Part shown: piece by piece, positions 35,700-46,434 of the stretch
How the letters are laid out: each line of letters begins with the position of its first letter
How positions within the stretch are numbered: the first letter of the stretch is position 1
Source of the DNA: Amanita rubescens
Lineage: Eukaryota > Basidiomycota > Agaricomycetes > Agaricales > Amanitaceae
Length of the DNA: 64,000 nucleotides
Assembly: GCA_015039365.1 (NCBI GenBank)
Contig: WION01000005.1
Location: 620,001 to 684,000, forward strand
Direction of reading: 5' to 3'
The notes under the pieces: model-generated
Told to the model about the DNA's origin: nothing
Database searches by the model: none
The model's input: only the letters and a program-made list of their open reading frames with translations
Translations under genes and position numbers: made by a program

Positions 35700-36480
35700 C
35701 TAATTAGATGAGAGGCGCGAGCCGTCACATGTAACATGTCACAGGTTCGGCGCGCCGCTGGAAATGAATCTAACTCTCTCTCTAACCTTGTTCGGCAATA
35801 CTTCATTCCCCTTCATGACTTATCTGACGTATTCTGATTTAGGATGACCAAATTCCTTGCAGAATTTAAATGAGGAGCTTTGAGCGTCTATCTCATCATG
35901 CGAACTTCTCGACATCATCTGCGAAATCCTCTCATACCTTTCAGTGCTTGACATATTGCGCAAATGGCTGGCAGAAATGACGTTCCATCATGCTATATGG
36001 AGGGCTGCATACGAGAGTTTACTCCTGCAGAAGGGGGGTCCCATTGGCAACTAAACGTCCTACAAGCAACGAAATTAAGGACCGCCACCCCAACAAGCCC
36101 CTACCTGTCGTGTCACGTTGTCTTCACGAGAGTTACCCCATGTTTTCGTTTGAAGTGGCGATGGTAGGTGACTGGCACCTGCTTACTGTCGAGGGCAAAA
36201 GACTTTGTCTATTCGATTTGGATGCAACACAACGTGATGGCTTGAGGTCCCCCTTGCTAGCGCGGGAAGCATACTCAGGCTGGGAGCGGAAGCTGATTTC
36301 AACATGCGGAATGCTATGCTACCAGACCAATGCAGGTCATGACGTCATTCACGTTGCATTCACGAAGAGGAATGTCCATTTATTTCTTCAAATGACCCCA
36401 CCGCTAAAATCATGGCAGCTATTGTGAAAATACAACTTCCGAATGACAGAGCAGAGTCCGAGCTTGTGGCCGAAGATACG
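35700..36480 (+). pseudogene. Decayed partial copy of the F-box gene at 40.6 kb
   Basis: From ~35700 this repeats the 5' flank and first ~600 nt of the gene at 40594. Shared parts include the upstream CATTCCCCTTCA and CCAAATTCCTTGCA blocks, and coding DIICEILSYLSVLDIL, WLAEMTFHHA and LISTCGMLCYQTNA. It lacks the start-codon segment, has a deletion after DILR, and a stop follows GGPIGN; the second half reads in other frames. Its 3' end is cut off near 36480. One point is ancestral: it keeps the in-frame GCAGCTATTGTG where the longer copy has two extra bases. Confidence 0.85.
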
Positions 36481-36959
36481 TGATCTGTTGCGCATAAGCC
36501 CAATGCTGTATCTTTATACAAATATCTCATAAATTGCGAAACACAAAGTCGTTAAATACCACCTCTTCCACCACCACGGCCAATACACCGCCCACGACAT
36601 CGCCCCATTCCCCTGCAACCCCACCTCGCCCTCCAATTCGCCTACTGCACCACCCCCCTCTTTCACGACATCACCCCCCCAAGCTTCGTCGCCTTGGTCG
36701 AAGACTCTTACCCTCGGCAAAACGACCTCCCTGAGTGCAATCTCAGATAGCTGCGTTACTACTTAGCCTTCGTAGGGCGTTGTTGGTCTATTCTGGATTC
36801 GCAAGAGGGTTCAACTTCATGCGAGCTTTACGCAGCAGGTGAATAGGAAGATTGGTAAATAGATGGGTGCGACAGGACCGAAGAGCAAACGGCAATACTT
36901 TTGAGGTGATAACAAAGGCGCAGTTATAGAAATGCGATGCGAGGTATCACTACGCCCCC
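36481..36959. other. Cytosine-rich intergenic stretch
   Basis: About 36550-36700 is very C/A-rich and therefore open by composition on both strands. I see no convincing gene. Confidence 0.45.
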
Positions 36960-37431
36960 GCTGAAATCAGCCATGACGAACTCGCGCTCGATTTATCGTC
37001 AACAGGATGTTGATTGTGAGAAGCTGGAGTGAAGAACCAGTCTGCTCATCGCACGATCATATCATAGAACACTTCCAACAGACCAGGTAATTATTCCATA
37101 TAGTATCAACTCGTAAAATTAATGTAGTGACAGGCGGAAGTGAAAAGAAAGTCCAAAGACAGGCGAGCGCGACGAGTGATGAGAGACAGAGAATGCTGGC
37201 CACTGGGAACCGACACGAAGAAGACTTTGAAGGGGTCCAGACACGGGCCTGTGGACAAAGCGGGGCTGCGGCTTGCGGACTAGTATGCGAGCGCATCGGG
37301 TCTAAGGGGTGACAAATGACGACCCGAATGGCAGAGTGGGACGGGAGTACAGGGAGCACGGGAAAAGTGAGGAGTGGTATTTGCGCAGGGCGAGCTCTGA
37401 GTCAAGCCTGGCCTGTGAGCTGCTTATATAG
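36960..37431. repeat. ~450-bp dispersed repeat, copy 2
   Basis: Partner of 24609-25056 in the same orientation. It overlaps the last ~30 nt of the minus-strand gene ending at 37402, whose C-terminal codons (LYKQLTGQA) have a counterpart in copy 1 (LYNWLIGPA, followed by the same TGA). On the minus strand the unit thus looks like the end of a gene plus its 3' flank. Confidence 0.8.
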
Positions 37432-38322
37432 TCTTGTATAGACATCGTCGATTGTATTCAATTCTTCTTGATCCACGTCATCCAAACGGATGCCGAAGCA
37501 ATTCCCAAGGGTTGCAAGAAATACCTTTGGTTCGTGCGCAGCAACTATAACATTGCTGCCTGCTGGTTGCTGGGCCTGGATAACGTTACGGATAACTGTT
37601 CGTATGATGCGCGAATGCCAGAAGCAATTCTTCCGTATTGCGTGATATTCCGGACTCGATCTCCACATGCGAATCGCCTCGAGCACAATGCCAACTTGCA
37701 ACAGGTTCAAGTTAAATCCGTAGTTGGGCTGAGGGCCTGGCATGCGCCAGACAATTGGACTACGGAACGTCCCCTTGAGAGGTCCTGGTGCTGTGGGTTG
37801 GACCAGAGAACAGCCAACACGGTCGATAGCAAGCTCCGCGAAAGAAAATGATTGTCGTGCGGGTGCCAGATAACTGCCTCTGTCGACAGTAACCAGAAAA
37901 TCTGGTTCGGTTGGTAAAGTGTGATCCGCGGGTTGATGATGAACTCGAAAAATAAAACCTTCGTTTTGGATTATAAAACGCCGCTTGAATATGGCTATCT
38001 CTGTGATGTGGTATTCGGTAGGGTCGTAATAACGTCGGATAACGTTGCCATCAGGGTGGCGTGAAGGGCGATAATTGCAATCAATTGTGTCCCACAGGTG
38101 GTCCGGGGTTGGGCATCTAGATAATACGTCGAAGAATGTTTGGGCGGGAATATCGGCAGCCATGATTGAGAGACTAGGATGAAGGAGAAAGGTGTCAACC
38201 ACCTCGACCGCCTCCTTTTTGGGGGCCGGCAGCCCTCCCCAAAGAGTAATTTCTACGTATGATGTCATTTGCACTAGTAACACGATCAGCGCTGTTAATG
38301 ATGACAAAAGTAACAGTCGTAC
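37402..38322 (-). CDS. Hypothetical basidiomycete protein
   Basis: The minus frame is open from ~38430 to a stop at 37402. Likely starts are Met in LLVQMTSYVEITLWGG or, about 35 residues later, MAADIPAQTFFDVL, giving ~270-310 aa. I do not know the function. The C-terminal part has a Leu-rich helix followed by AIRKNCFWHSRIIRTVI, resembling the NC-[YF]-W-F block of a large family of uncharacterised Agaricomycete proteins. No signal peptide or clear membrane segment follows the preferred start. Its last codons fall in the dispersed repeat. The start is uncertain. Confidence 0.6.
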   Translation of the reverse strand, partial: VRLLLLSSLTALIVLLVQMTSYVEITLWGGLPAPKKEAVEVVDTFLLHPSLSIMAADIPAQTFFDVLSRCPTPDHLWDTIDCNYRPSRHPDGNVIRRYYDPTEYHITEIAIFKRRFIIQNEGFIFRVHHQPADHTLPTEPDFLVTVDRGSYLAPARQSFSFAELAIDRVGCSLVQPTAPGPLKGTFRSPIVWRMPGPQPNYGFNLNLLQVGIVLEAIRMWRSSPEYHAIRKNCFWHSRIIRTVIRNVIQAQQPAGSNVIVAAHEPKVFLATLGNCFGIRLDDVDQEELNTIDDVYTRLYKQLTGQA

Positions 38323-38430
38323 AATGCTGCAGTTGAAAGCAGGTTTGGGTAAAGTTGCGCTAAACTGTCTGAGACACCTTGGTGGAAATAACCCTGCTCG
38401 GAGAATACCGCACGGTAGCTGGTCACACAC

Positions 38431-38923
38431 ATATTTAGTCAGTATTGTTCCAACGAACTCAGCGACGCGCGAAATATAGCGATGCCGCGATCGATTTCCT
38501 GATACCAGTCATGAATCTTTCGTCGGTTGTGGGGTAAGGGTTTCAAGTCAATCGAACAGAAGAGCAAGAGCCCTCAAGGCTCCAGTGTGGCATTCTTTCT
38601 TCATCCTGTATTGTCACCGTCAGGTAAGTTCACGATCCCAATAAGTCAACAGAATACTGACTAATTCCCGCTACGTAAGTAGTGGGTTCAGTACGACGCT
38701 TCTGCCAGTGATCAGGATCACGCAATCACATTTGTGACCTTTACTTGTTTTGGCAAGCCTTGTGGAACTTTTTCTGACTTCTTCTCCGCTATTCCGTGAT
38801 CGACAATCGGTCGAGTTCCATAACGCGTGGTTGAGGAATGAGATCGAATCCGCCCCCTTTCATTTCTACACTTTATAAGACTATCGGCGCTCGAATCTTA
38901 GCAGGTAATCGACGTTCCCGAAT
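38431..38923. other. Intergenic region with TATA-like box
   Basis: No coding signal. ACTTTATAAGA at about 38870-38880, ~45 bp before the next start codon, is a plausible TATA box for the gene at 38924. Confidence 0.4.
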
Positions 38924-40148
38924 ATGTCTGCAACTCGCGTGATCGCTTTCAACGAGGTTGCTGCTAAAATCAACACAATCCATGCGAAATTCAAAAAAGA
39001 ACAACAAGGAATGTCTATCCGGAGAAAAGTAAGTTCAAGTTCTCTTTATTTGCCGGGCGCTGAGTAATGATGTGAAGGTTTATTGGAATTGCCTCTACAC
39101 AACCAACGTGTGGCGAACGGCGCATGTTGTTCCCGTACCCGTCGTGCCAATGGGTATCGAAAACCCGGATGACAATGCCTTGAACGCAACTGTCACATAC
39201 CAACTTGACGGTAAGACGTGGATTAAGCCGCCCCCTATTGTCCAAGACGCATCAGGAGGTTTGTTGGCCTGGCTTAGATGTAACCGAAATCCCCCGTGCT
39301 CCCTCCTCGAATGCAGATGCGGATTTGATTGCTACTCACTTAGGGCCAAAATATGTCGTCCCTCCCGCACTCGCTACTTCAAGTAAAGATATTGCGGGGA
39401 CCTCTCGCACTAACGGCAAACGTGTGTTTCGGTCGCGAGATGATCACCCTGCCACCACCAGGTCTGCGGATTCGGTGAAGCCAATAGTTCCCGGTGCATA
39501 TTACGACCCTCATCTGCTTCCCGATTTCGGTGGCCCCGCGTTTCGTCTCGTAAACGCGAAGCTCTTGCAACGAGAAATTGTAGATGCAGAAGGCAATCTG
39601 ATCCCTCCTTGGGAGATGTACGACAAATTGCGTCCAGGAACTTTAGTCCTGATGAAAGTCCAGCTGCTCACATTCGAACTCCCTGACCGTCAAAAAAGCG
39701 GACTTCGGAAGGTACTTACTAATTCTGTGTTTCCAACTTTGTTTCTGATGTTCCTCTCAGACTTACCAGTTCCTGATTGATCGTATTCGCGTCGTCGCAC
39801 ATTCAGAAGGGGAAATGGAAATGCCAGACAATGGAAATCCGGGATTTTCCAGCCGTCGAAGCCAATTGGCCGAACGTGACGAAACAGACGACGCATTAGA
39901 CGCGTTGTTCTCCTCAAAGAAAAGAAAGACGGGAGAACTGCCTTCTGCATCCACCTCGCAGTCTGTCCCATCTGACTTCTCATTTGGCATCGGCCGAATC
40001 AACACAGATCGTTGAAACTCCGTCCACCAACCCAAAGACGCGGAAAGAGACGAAGACGCGATCTGGCAAAGGAAAAGGAAAAGCTACCGCCGGTTCAAAC
40101 GATGAAGAAGGGAATGACACCAGCGATATCGTCATGACGGAAAACTAA
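38924..40148 (+). CDS. Hypothetical basic/acidic-tailed protein
   Basis: Predicted exons are 38924-39028, 39078-39210, 39278-39711, 39761-39964 and 40008-40148; all phases agree, giving 338 aa. No domain recognised. The N-terminal third (MSATRVIAFNEVAAKINTIH...) looks folded. The middle has FRSRDDHPATTRSAD, PGAYYDPHLLPDFGGPAF and LRPGTLVLMKVQLLTF. The C-terminal third is Lys/Ser/Thr/Glu-rich, with SSKKRKTG and KTRSGKGKGK, likely nuclear localisation signals. Start, introns and stop all use canonical signals, so it is probably expressed; a nuclear role is inference from the basic clusters. Confidence 0.6.
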
Positions 40149-40593
40149 ATTTAAAATCTAAGTCTTATACTCTATTGATGTAATTGTATTCTTGTAATGG
40201 CATCTGAAATCCTTACCTCCGGAATTATGTGACGATGGCCAGGACGTAGCGGGACTTGCGGCACTTGTGCCGCCCTCAACGTTTATGCAGGGATTCGCCT
40301 TTCTGTCCCTGTCGCAGGGATTAGTCACAATGTTCGAGCCGTCACACGTTTCGTCACGCAAACCTTGTCCTGAAATAAATCTGCAGCACTGACTCTAACC
40401 CTGTTCTCACTGGCTGTCATCGGTCAGTGTACCTGCATTCTGTGTTCTATCCTGTACACTCGACCGGCAACACTCCATTCCCCTTCACGACTTACCTGAC
40501 ATATTCCGATTTAGGATAACCAAATTCCTTGCAAAATTTAAATGATGAGCTTTGAGCGCTCTATCTCGTCATGCGAACTTCTTCTATCTGCCT
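40149..40593. other. 5' flank of F-box gene, shared with 35.7 kb
   Basis: Part of this region, including TAGTCACAATGTTCG and AGCCGTCACA, matches the sequence just upstream of the RAD50 start and the decayed F-box copy. The duplicated segment therefore included RAD50-side promoter DNA. Confidence 0.6.
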
Positions 40594-42070
40594 ATGCTAA
40601 CTCTCCTCCCCTACGACATCATCTGCGAAATCCTCTCATACCTCTCAGTGCTTGACATATTGCGCACTCGAAGAGTCTGCAAATGGCTGGCAGAAATGAC
40701 GTTCCATCACGCCGTATGGAGTGCTGCATACGAGGGTTCCCTCCTCTTGCTGAAGGGAGGTCCAATTGGGAACCAAGCGTCCTCTGAGCTCGAACGAGCC
40801 TTAGTACGTGCGACGAAACTAAGTCTCATTTGGACCGCCCACCCCAATAAGCCTCTACCTGTCATGTCACGTTGTCTTCACGAGAGCTACCCCGTGTTTT
40901 CGTTTGAAGCGGCGATGGTAGGTGGCCGGTACCTGCTTACTGTCGAGAGCAAAAGACTTTGTCTATTCGATTTGGATGCAACACAACGTGATGGCTTGAG
41001 GTCCCCCTTATTAGCGAGGGAAGCATACTGGGAGCGGAAGCTGATTTCAACATGCGGAATGCTATGCTACCAGACCAATGCACGTCATGACGTCGTTCAC
41101 GTTGCATTCATGCAGAGGAATGTCATGTTCGTTCCATTTATTTCTTCAAACGATCCCACCGCTAAAATCATGGCAGTGCTATTGTGAAAATACAACTTTC
41201 GGATGACGGGGCCGGGTCTGAGCTTGTGGCTGAGATACCTGCCGGGTCTGTTATCAAAATGTGTCTTCGTAACGATTTCCTGTTCTTCGCTGAAGACTTC
41301 CTCTCCCCACACCATCCTACACAACTATATCATGTTCCAACTGGACGACTTTATAATTTGCCCATGCATGTAAGCCGTTATCATCTCAGTTAATTTCGAA
41401 TTTAATGGACATACTTCAGGAGCGTGTCCTTGTCCCTTCGGACCTCGAAGATCTACAAGTTCATATCACTGAGGACCACCTTCTATTGATGCATTCAGAT
41501 CCTTTTAGCGACGCTTGTACTTGGACCGAAGTATACGAATTGCCCCACCTTCCCCATACCGGCGGAGAATGGCTAACACGTTCTCACGTGGGACAATTTC
41601 CCTTAGCCCTCGCGGTCGCTGAACCGCTCTGTAGTAACCTAACCGAAAGCCCTGAACCCAGCATCTTATTTTTAGCCTTGGCGCACGGGGATCACAGGGT
41701 GTCTCTTAGACCATCCTCAAGAGTGCATCTTTTAGAAGCTGTTCTAACGCCATCTGGAAAAATGCTATTTAACAGCGTCGCATCAACGGCTGTCGACATT
41801 GATAGTAACAACCTCCGGCAGACGAAACTATTTTCGTCTTCGAGATCGGGAGCTTGCCTTGCCGTGTCGTGCACGTTGGCCAGCTCAACCTATCAAACTT
41901 ATCACGTCCAATACGGCAAGCGCGGTAATAAGATTGATGTAGCGACATTGCATCCGCCGGAAGCCGACAAAGCTAACAGACACATAATTGGCTTCGATGG
42001 CTTCCGTGGTCGGTTATGCTGGGTAAGAGGATGGTGTCCTAGTAGAGTACACATCATAGACTACGTCTGA
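40594..42070 (+). CDS. F-box protein, longer copy with a 2-nt frameshift
   Basis: The ATG at 40594 opens with an F-box (MLTLLPYDIICEILSYLS, then LRTRRVCKWLAEMTFHHAVW), the SKP1-binding domain of SCF ubiquitin ligases. The rest has no named domain but contains repeated strand-like segments that may form a propeller. Exon 1 runs 40594-41369 and exon 2 41420-42070. Within exon 1, two extra bases near 41176 (GCAGTGCTATTGTG) create a TGA at 41185-41187; without them the frame runs on to KIQLSDDGAGSELVAE and through exon 2, about 474 aa. The truncated copy at 35.7 kb lacks these two bases. So this copy is either broken here or makes only the ~197-residue N-terminal product. Confidence 0.75.
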
Positions 42071-42170
42071 GATGCCCATTCGTTACAATATTTAAAATTA
42101 GAATCCAAATGTCACACATGTCACACCATACTTTTCAAAAAGTCTGATTCACTCCTAGCTTTTATACTCG

Positions 42171-43277
42171 ATGCTAAGGCTCACTCGCAATGTCCCCAAA
42201 CGTGTTTCCGTTCCATTGACGCGTGGCCTTGCGGAGGTTGTGCCAGCGAAGAGAACCCCGTCTGTATCTGTCACCAGAAAGTCCAAGGCGACGCGGATAT
42301 TGGAACAAGGGAGGGTGCCGGTGAAAGAGGATCATGGGCTCTGGGCATTTTTTAGGAGAAAGCAGGGTGATGATTTGGTTGGTGAAACACGGTACGAGAC
42401 CACCGAGCACCCAGTCACAGTGGAACAGCATATGTCTGGTCCGTGTTCTGTCATCACATTTTCTACGTTTATGCTCAGTTCAATATTATAGGTAGGGCAT
42501 GGAGAGCCTCTGAACTACGTTTGAAAAGCTTCGAAGACCTTCATACGCTTTGGTATCTCGTCCTGCGAGAACGAAATTTACTCGCGACGCAAAAAGAGGA
42601 AGCAAGGCGAATGGGCCTAAATGACCCTACTGTACAAGTGTCTTCAGTTCGAGTTCAACAGGTATGATATGCTTGCTTTTTTGTGTCTTGATGTAATTCA
42701 ATGGTGTCCGAAGTGCCGAAAAACGATGGCACGGATTAAAGCAGTGCTCAACGAGCGGAGACTGGCCTACGAGGGCGCCATGGAACTTATAGAAAAACAA
42801 CGACAGAAAGGTGAAGATGCGATTGTAATGCAATATCAACGTCAGCAACATGAAGAGCGCAAACGCGTCTTGTCCCGTCGGGAACTCACGGATAGAAGGA
42901 GAGAGGCTCGGCTAAAGTCCAAGGAATCACAACAGGTGCAGTCTAAGGAAATTGAGGGTGTCTCAACCGAGGATACACAGGTTCAAGCAGGGGAAACTGA
43001 GAGTGCATCAAACGAAGACGCAGAATTCCAAGCAAAGGCAGGAGAAGGTGCACGCGAAGAGGTGCAAACTGGAGCAGACGTGGTGGAGGCACAAAGTGGC
43101 GAAGCAGTTCCTCCGCCGTCTGAGCCAACAGAGGCTCCCTCGAGCAGCCTCGCTTCATCAGAAGATATAAAAGCGATGGAACAGCTGCCGAAAAAAGTGA
43201 AAGAGGTACAACGAAAACCGCCAAAGAATCCCGCGGACGCAGCAGCGGATGGACTATTTGGTGGAGGCCGCCGTTGA
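42171..43277 (+). CDS. MRPL4: Mitochondrial large-subunit ribosomal protein uL29m (MRPL4)
   Basis: Exons 42171-42438, 42492-42661 and 42714-43277 give 333 aa. A basic N-terminus ([19 protein letters not shown]) suggests mitochondrial import. The family core is [22 protein letters not shown], then [18 protein letters not shown] and the helical [15 protein letters not shown]. The last ~120 residues are a low-complexity Glu/Gln/Ser-rich tail with [16 protein letters not shown] quasi-repeats, ending DGLFGGGRR. It assembles near the exit tunnel of the mitoribosome. Confidence 0.9.
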
Positions 43278-43313
43278 TAATATATATTTGTCTAGAACGA
43301 TATCCTAGAATAC

Positions 43314-43654
43314 CTAATGTGCTGTCCGTGAATCTGCCCAGGTTTTCATGTCTTGCGACACCCAGCAATCCGTAACTGATGGGTCTTCGTACATTTCTAG
43401 TTGCCTTCGACCCTTTCTAAGGAGATGTTCTATAACACTGACATCTCTAGGTGATACGTTTGTAGCATTCGCCCGAAACGTGTACTGAACGTAAAGCCGG
43501 AATTTTGGACGCGTAGCTGGTGGTTTCGTATTGACCATCCGCAGGGCTCTATTTAAAAGTCATATCATTGAAAAGTAGACAAGAAAGATCGACAAATGTA
43601 CCGCCTATAAAGGGCAAGAACTTCCTTCTGCAATCCTGAGCGTCGAACGGACAT
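43314..43654 (-). CDS. SDHAF1: Succinate dehydrogenase assembly factor 1 (LYR protein)
   Basis: Exons 43654-43602 and 43548-43314 give only 95 aa. The LYR motif is in GLQKEVLALYRRALRMV near the N-terminus, followed by PKFRLYVQYTFRANA, VSPRDVSVIEHLLRKGRRQLEM and a short tail. Family members protect or help insert the iron-sulfur subunit of complex II in the mitochondrial matrix. The first exon is only 53 nt. It is convergent with MRPL4 (37 nt between the two stops). Confidence 0.9.
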
Positions 43655-43941
43655 TGGTCGCGGACGCGCTATGTTTGTCCACTCACCAAACATTCCCAGC
43701 TACGTTACACTACGGCATACGGCGCTCTCTGCCCGCCTTTGGCAAGGAACGATATCAATATGCTAATATCCCGACTCGTACAACTTAGTCCTAGATGAGC
43801 CCCTCAGGTATATGTTTAGTATTTGCTTGGCCGTGGTTCTCATCACGTCAACCTGTCAGACGTTCAGCAAACTTCATTCAAAAAGCTTTATGTCCACTAT
43901 AGGGGGCCGTGTTGAGTCCGCGCCCCGCACGCCGCACAAGC

Positions 43942-45002
43942 ATGGCACAAAATTGGCAAGTTCTTGTCGACGACCAAGATCCAAATGTCGAGTATCTCTG
44001 CACGGTAACGACACAAACTCTTCCCGATGTGTACTACAACGGCACGTGGACGAACGTGGCTAGCCCAACGTGTGGCTATGGGGGATGGTTCAGGTATTCA
44101 TTTATCGGTAAGGTGTCATGATCCAACAAGGTTGCATTATACTTATGTTCAAAGGTACCGGCGCCCAGATTGGTATACCTATCACCTCAGACACTCAACG
44201 AGTCTCCGTTCAAATCGATAATCGTCCGCAAGAGGCATTGAACGGAAATGGCCTTTATGTCTCGTCATACCTGAATGATGGCCCGCATAATATCACAGTT
44301 TTCGCGACGGGAATGGATGTTACGCCGGGTTTCGACTATCTGACTTACACTGCCGGTCCGTCGACGCCATTGTATCAACGAACCATCATACAGAATGACG
44401 ACGACGCCGCTCTGGCTTATGGAGGGCACTGGAGTGTACTGCAACCGAGAGCAGTGACGTTTGATGATACACTACTGCATCAGGGCACAGCACACTGGAG
44501 TACAACTGTGGGTGACACAGTATCGTATCGGTTCACAGGTTTGCATCACAATGTCGAATGCTCTCACAAACTCATTATTCGCCATTTTGTAGGGACTAGC
44601 ATAACCGTTATGGGCGTATCAACGCCATCAGAAATGAACGCTTCATTGACATTTACCCTTGATGGCAAAACAAGTTTACAAACGGTATCTCAGACCAAGC
44701 TTACAAGGGCAACTGCCGTGCGACTTTTTCATGCGGTAGATTTGAATCCAGCACAACATACGCTTGACATTAATGTCATGAACGTATCTGGAGCAGGGCC
44801 GATTGGAATCAACTTTTTTGCGTACAATACATCGCTTTCTGAAATATCGGGCGTGACGCCCAAAGAGAAAAGTTTGTCAGGCGGGATAATTGGGGGACTG
44901 ATCATTACTGTGGGGCTTGTCATCTGCTTCTTTGCATGGAAGTGGCAGCAGAACAGACGGATCCAGCACAAGTTTGAAATGATGGCGAAGGATCCGTCAT
45001 GA
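43942..45002 (+). CDS. One-pass membrane protein with two beta-rich ectodomain repeats
   Basis: Exons 43942-44107, 44155-44538 and 44593-45002 give 319 aa. The extracellular part appears to hold two lectin-like beta-sandwich repeats, each starting with a D-D-x-D/N-type strand and containing a -YRFTGT-IT- or -FIGTGAQIGI- core. It has several N-x-S/T sites. A membrane helix (GGIIGGLIITVGLVICFFAW) is followed by a short basic cytosolic tail. This architecture is common in uncharacterised Agaricomycete proteins. No signal peptide follows the chosen ATG; an upstream exon around 43812 could supply one. Confidence 0.7.
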
Positions 45003-45117
45003 CGGCGCGGTAAATACCGTATAGATACAACCTTTACTTTTCTTGGTGTTCGATAGAGAAGAGTAATTACGGTCCGACATCCGGCGACAGCCGTCCCAAT
45101 TTGGTACCATCGCGTTC

Positions 45118-46219
45118 ATGTACGCTCAAACAATTTGTTTGAGCAAAATCGCTCGACTGAACCTCGGTCGACATCTTATTTCGTTGCAGAGGCGATGCTA
45201 CTCTTCGGGTCCCGCTCCAGGTCTGGCGGATCCTGTCGGCTATTGCAAGGAGCTAGTCCGAAAACACGACTACGAGTCATTTCTCCTTGCGCCGTTCTAT
45301 CCTAAACATGCTCAAGCTGGATACTTTGCAATAAAAGCATTTTCTGTGGGTTCGTTTATCTTTAACTGTGGGGCTGTTGATGAACTTTTGCAGGTAGAGC
45401 TTGCCATGGTACAGGACAACGTGTCAAATGTTACGATCGGTGCTATGAGAATGCAGTTTTGGAGGGATGCACTACAGGGCTGTGTTCAGGTACTGTTTTA
45501 GCTCTTGAAGCGTGTAACAGCTAATAGTATTACAGGGTAGGCCGCCGCAACACCCAATCGCACTCGCGTTGCATGACGCCATGCAACGAGCGCACCTTCC
45601 AGTGTATCATTTCAAACGCATAATAGATGCCCGCGTAGGCCTTAGGCTTCGTTAATGGACGGCAGCTAACGACGATTGCTAGGAAGCAGAGCTCCATGCA
45701 CCGACACATCTAACCATGGATTCTTTGACGGCGCACGCAGAGTCAACATCAAGCACAGTGCTCTACCTGTTACTTTCACTTTTATCTCTATCTTCATCTA
45801 CCCTTTCGCACGCGGCGTCTCATCTTGGGATAGCTCAAACGATATCTACATTGATTCGGGCGCTTCCGTTTCATACGGGACATGGACGAATGATTATACC
45901 AGCGGAGATCACCGCAAAACACGGGGTGAGTCAAGAGGATGTTTTCCGTCAAGGACCGGAGGCTCGAGGGATAGAAGAAGCTGTGTTCGATTTTGCAACG
46001 GTTGGTAACGATCATCTTGCGAAGGCGCGAGAAACATTTAAAAGAGAAGACAAAGAGAGGACACGGGCGATGGGAGTATTTTTAGCCGGTGTGCCGGTAT
46101 CGAATGTGCTGTTACGGCTTGAGAAGGAAAAGTTTAACGCGTTCGGGCGAGGGCTACAGATGCGGTCGTGGCGACTGGCGTGGTTAGTATGGCTTGGGTA
46201 CCATGAGGGGAAATTCTAG
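45118..46219 (+). CDS. NDUFAF6: Complex I assembly factor NDUFAF6-like (phytoene-synthase fold)
   Basis: Exons 45118-45345, 45394-45489, 45536-45634 and 45683-46219 give 319 aa. A basic N-terminus (LNLGRHLISLQRRCYSS) looks like a mitochondrial presequence. The squalene/phytoene synthase-like core has CKELVRKHDYESFLLAPFYP, FSVELAMVQDNVS, GAMRMQFWRDAL and AASHLGIAQTISTLIRALP. The DxxxD metal motifs of true synthases are not evident, which fits the non-enzymatic assembly factor required for complex I biogenesis. Confidence 0.87.
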
Positions 46220-46434
46220 TGGGTAGAGCTTATGTCGAGGGCGCCTTGAGATAGCCGGATTGGGCAGGTGTTTGCCCCGAATAATTAGACCTCCGTCCGA
46301 AAGTCATCATGCGTTACTCCCTCCGCCTCTGACATTCATCTCTTTCTCTTTCTCTCATCTCATCTCCTCAACTTTTCCCTCTTCCCTTCCCCTCTTCCCT
46401 CTTCCCCCCTCTTTTTTACTTCTTTCCTCCACTT

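Noticed and set aside
36534..36734. Pro/His-rich ORFs on both strands
   Set aside because: They are open only because the DNA is extremely C-rich. There is no start context, splice sites or family match.
39259..39277. A 19-nt intron in the gene at 38924
   Set aside because: Removing it restores frame, but the canonical donor GTAAGA at 39211 with the same acceptor gives a normal 67-nt intron and also keeps frame.
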